From Actinoplanes subtropicus (GTDB taxonomy: Bacteria > Actinomycetota > Actinomycetes > Mycobacteriales > Micromonosporaceae): a stretch of 64,000 nt of DNA. Position 1 is the stretch's first letter. Each line of letters opens with the position of its first letter. Shown in pieces: positions 62,981 to 64,000 of the stretch. The position numbers were made by a program, and so were the translations under genes. Where the stretch lies: contig NZ_JOJL01000011.1 in the NCBI RefSeq assembly GCF_000721705.1, positions 124,001 to 188,000 on the forward strand, given 5' to 3'. Below the pieces are notes generated by a model. The model was given only the letters and a program-made list of their open reading frames with translations. It was not told the origin of the DNA and did not search any database.

Positions 62981-63921
62981 ACGTCGATTTTCGAGCAGGA
63001 CGGGGTGCTGCCGTTGTCCGGCTCGCCGGAGGTGCCGTTGTGACAATCCAGGGCTTCGATCGTCCGCTGGACCTGGCGGTTGATGATGTCGCGAAGTTCA
63101 GCGTGATGAGCCCAGGGGCGGCGGTGGAATATGTACCACTCAAAGACGAAACTCGTCCGGAAGCGATTGTCGGCTCCGGGCCTGACCGGCGGCAGGATAC
63201 TGCCGGGTGCGAGCAGGTGCTCGCTGCTGGTCATGACGGTCCAGGCGACCCATGAGGCGAACCGTCGTTTGCGGTCTCCGCAGTCGGGGATGCCGGGCGG
63301 CAACGGTCGGGGCCGGTAGCGGTCTGCGACCAAGGCTCGCCAGTCATCGGGTGGGATGGACCAGTCGGCCAGCTGCCGCCGGCGGTTGCCGTAGTCGATC
63401 AGATCGGTGGTGACGTCGAGTTCGTCGGCGAGGTTGTTGAGTGCAGCGGTGAACGCCTGGGCGTTCGTGCTGTTCTTGAACCATTGGTTGAGCAGGGCGA
63501 AGGTGCCCCTGGCCATGCCGTCAGATAGTCCGAGGAGGTGGCCGGCTTGGGCATAGGTGCCGCCTTCGACCATGAGGACCAGGCGGATAGCGGCGGCGCG
63601 GCGCAGGAGTCGGCTGCCTGCCGGCAGCTGGCCGAAGAAGCGGTCGAACCAGGTGTCGGGTAGCCGTTGTGGAATGTGCCGGTGGTCGAAGTTCGCGCGG
63701 CGGGTGGGGAGAAAGCTGTGTATGCGGCTGGCCTTCGGAGACGGCGTGAACCTCAACAGGACAGGCTGCAGGGCCATGGTCAGGCCGGGCGAGACGTAGT
63801 GCTGGATCGCGGTGACCCGGCGGAACCAGGCCAGGCCGACGGGCGCGGCATCGACCATGGTGTGCATGTGCCGGGTGGCTGCGTCGGTGTCGTCGAGCGT
63901 GAGGAGGTGGTCGGCTGCGGC
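62977..63921 (-). pseudogene. TniQ-like C-terminal region, N terminus lost
   Basis: From about 63921 to TGA 62977 the frame reads DHLLTLDDTDAATRHMHTMV, HIPQRLPDTWFDRFFGQLPA, RLLRRAAAIRLVLMVEGGTY and LLGLSDGMARGTF, a pattern resembling the central and C-terminal part of actinobacterial TniQ target-site proteins. The zinc-binding N terminus is missing; upstream the homology switches by one base to a TniA-like fragment. ATG 63867 could still start a 296-residue protein. Confidence 0.5.
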
Positions 63922-64000
63922 GTGACGTCCACCGACCGGTCGGACACCAGCGTCAACCGGAACCCGACCAGCGAGTGCGTGTAGACATCCAACGCCAGCG
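63922..64000 (-). pseudogene. TniA/Mu-type DDE integrase fragment
   Basis: The frame entering from beyond the window reads LALDVYTHSLVGFRLTLVSD and RSVDV; LALD is the usual surrounding of the first catalytic Asp of Mu/TniA/IS-type integrases. It shifts frame near 63922 into the TniQ-like sequence, so the rest of the integrase (two more acidic residues) is absent here. Confidence 0.5.

Overview
The window is very GC-rich DNA with GTG and TTG starts, overlapping stop/start codons, large SARP-family regulators and paired ku/ligD-type genes. This points to a filamentous actinobacterium, most likely of the Micromonosporaceae (Actinoplanes-like). That placement is inferred from gene content, not from a marker gene. 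No rRNA, tRNA or CRISPR array was found.

Layout. 1-5.4 kb: a cut-off POT peptide transporter, an OafA-type acyltransferase, a three-gene envelope/stress operon and a flavin oxidase. 5.4-12.4 kb: the first of three SARP/AfsR-like regulators, a damaged SDR/glycosyltransferase pair, a radical SAM-SPASM enzyme, a DMT exporter and a GlsB-like protein. 12.2-14 kb: a two-gene NHEJ unit (Ku and a stand-alone 3'-phosphoesterase). 14-20.3 kb: an aromatic-acid block with LysR, thiolase, both CoA-transferase subunits, a TfdB-like hydroxylase and AraC. 20.3-25.3 kb: ten tandem 8-bp repeats, SARP 2 and a convergent DrrAB-type exporter. 25.2-33 kb: a complete fructan-utilisation locus (secreted GH32, binding protein, two permeases, cytosolic GH32, LacI with repeated operators). 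33-38.2 kb: small genes, a MerR-type metal cassette and several broken genes.

38.4-44.8 kb is the most interesting part. It is a tight operon encoding a Trypco1 protein, a trypsin-VMAP fusion, a MoxR AAA+ ATPase and a 939-residue protein joining a SAV_2336-type vWA-like region, a probable inactive caspase-like module and a CvnD/MglA-like GTPase, followed by a YidB-like protein. This looks like an actinobacterial NTP-dependent conflict or signalling system with an unusual fused GTPase. An IS110-family element, with a candidate bridge-RNA region, sits at its end.

46.6-57.6 kb: an acetylxylan esterase, a secreted tripeptidase, a wrecked ECF sigma factor, a BspA-like LRR protein, SARP 3 and a second convergent DrrAB pair. 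57.6-61.6 kb: inverted and direct repeats, then a 3.46-kb segment bounded by inverted clusters of TAGTTGTCACC-like sites that carries a quinone reductase, an Old Yellow Enzyme and a MarR regulator but no transposase. 61.6-64 kb: a TniQ-like/TniA fragment with two unknown partner genes.

Several genes (SDR/GT2 at 9.2 kb, YCII/sigma at 33.2 kb, alcohol dehydrogenase at 37.5 kb, sigma factor at 50.3 kb, TniA/TniQ at 63.9 kb, Ku at 12.42 kb) are broken by internal junctions or single-base shifts. Whether this is real decay or assembly error cannot be decided from the sequence alone.
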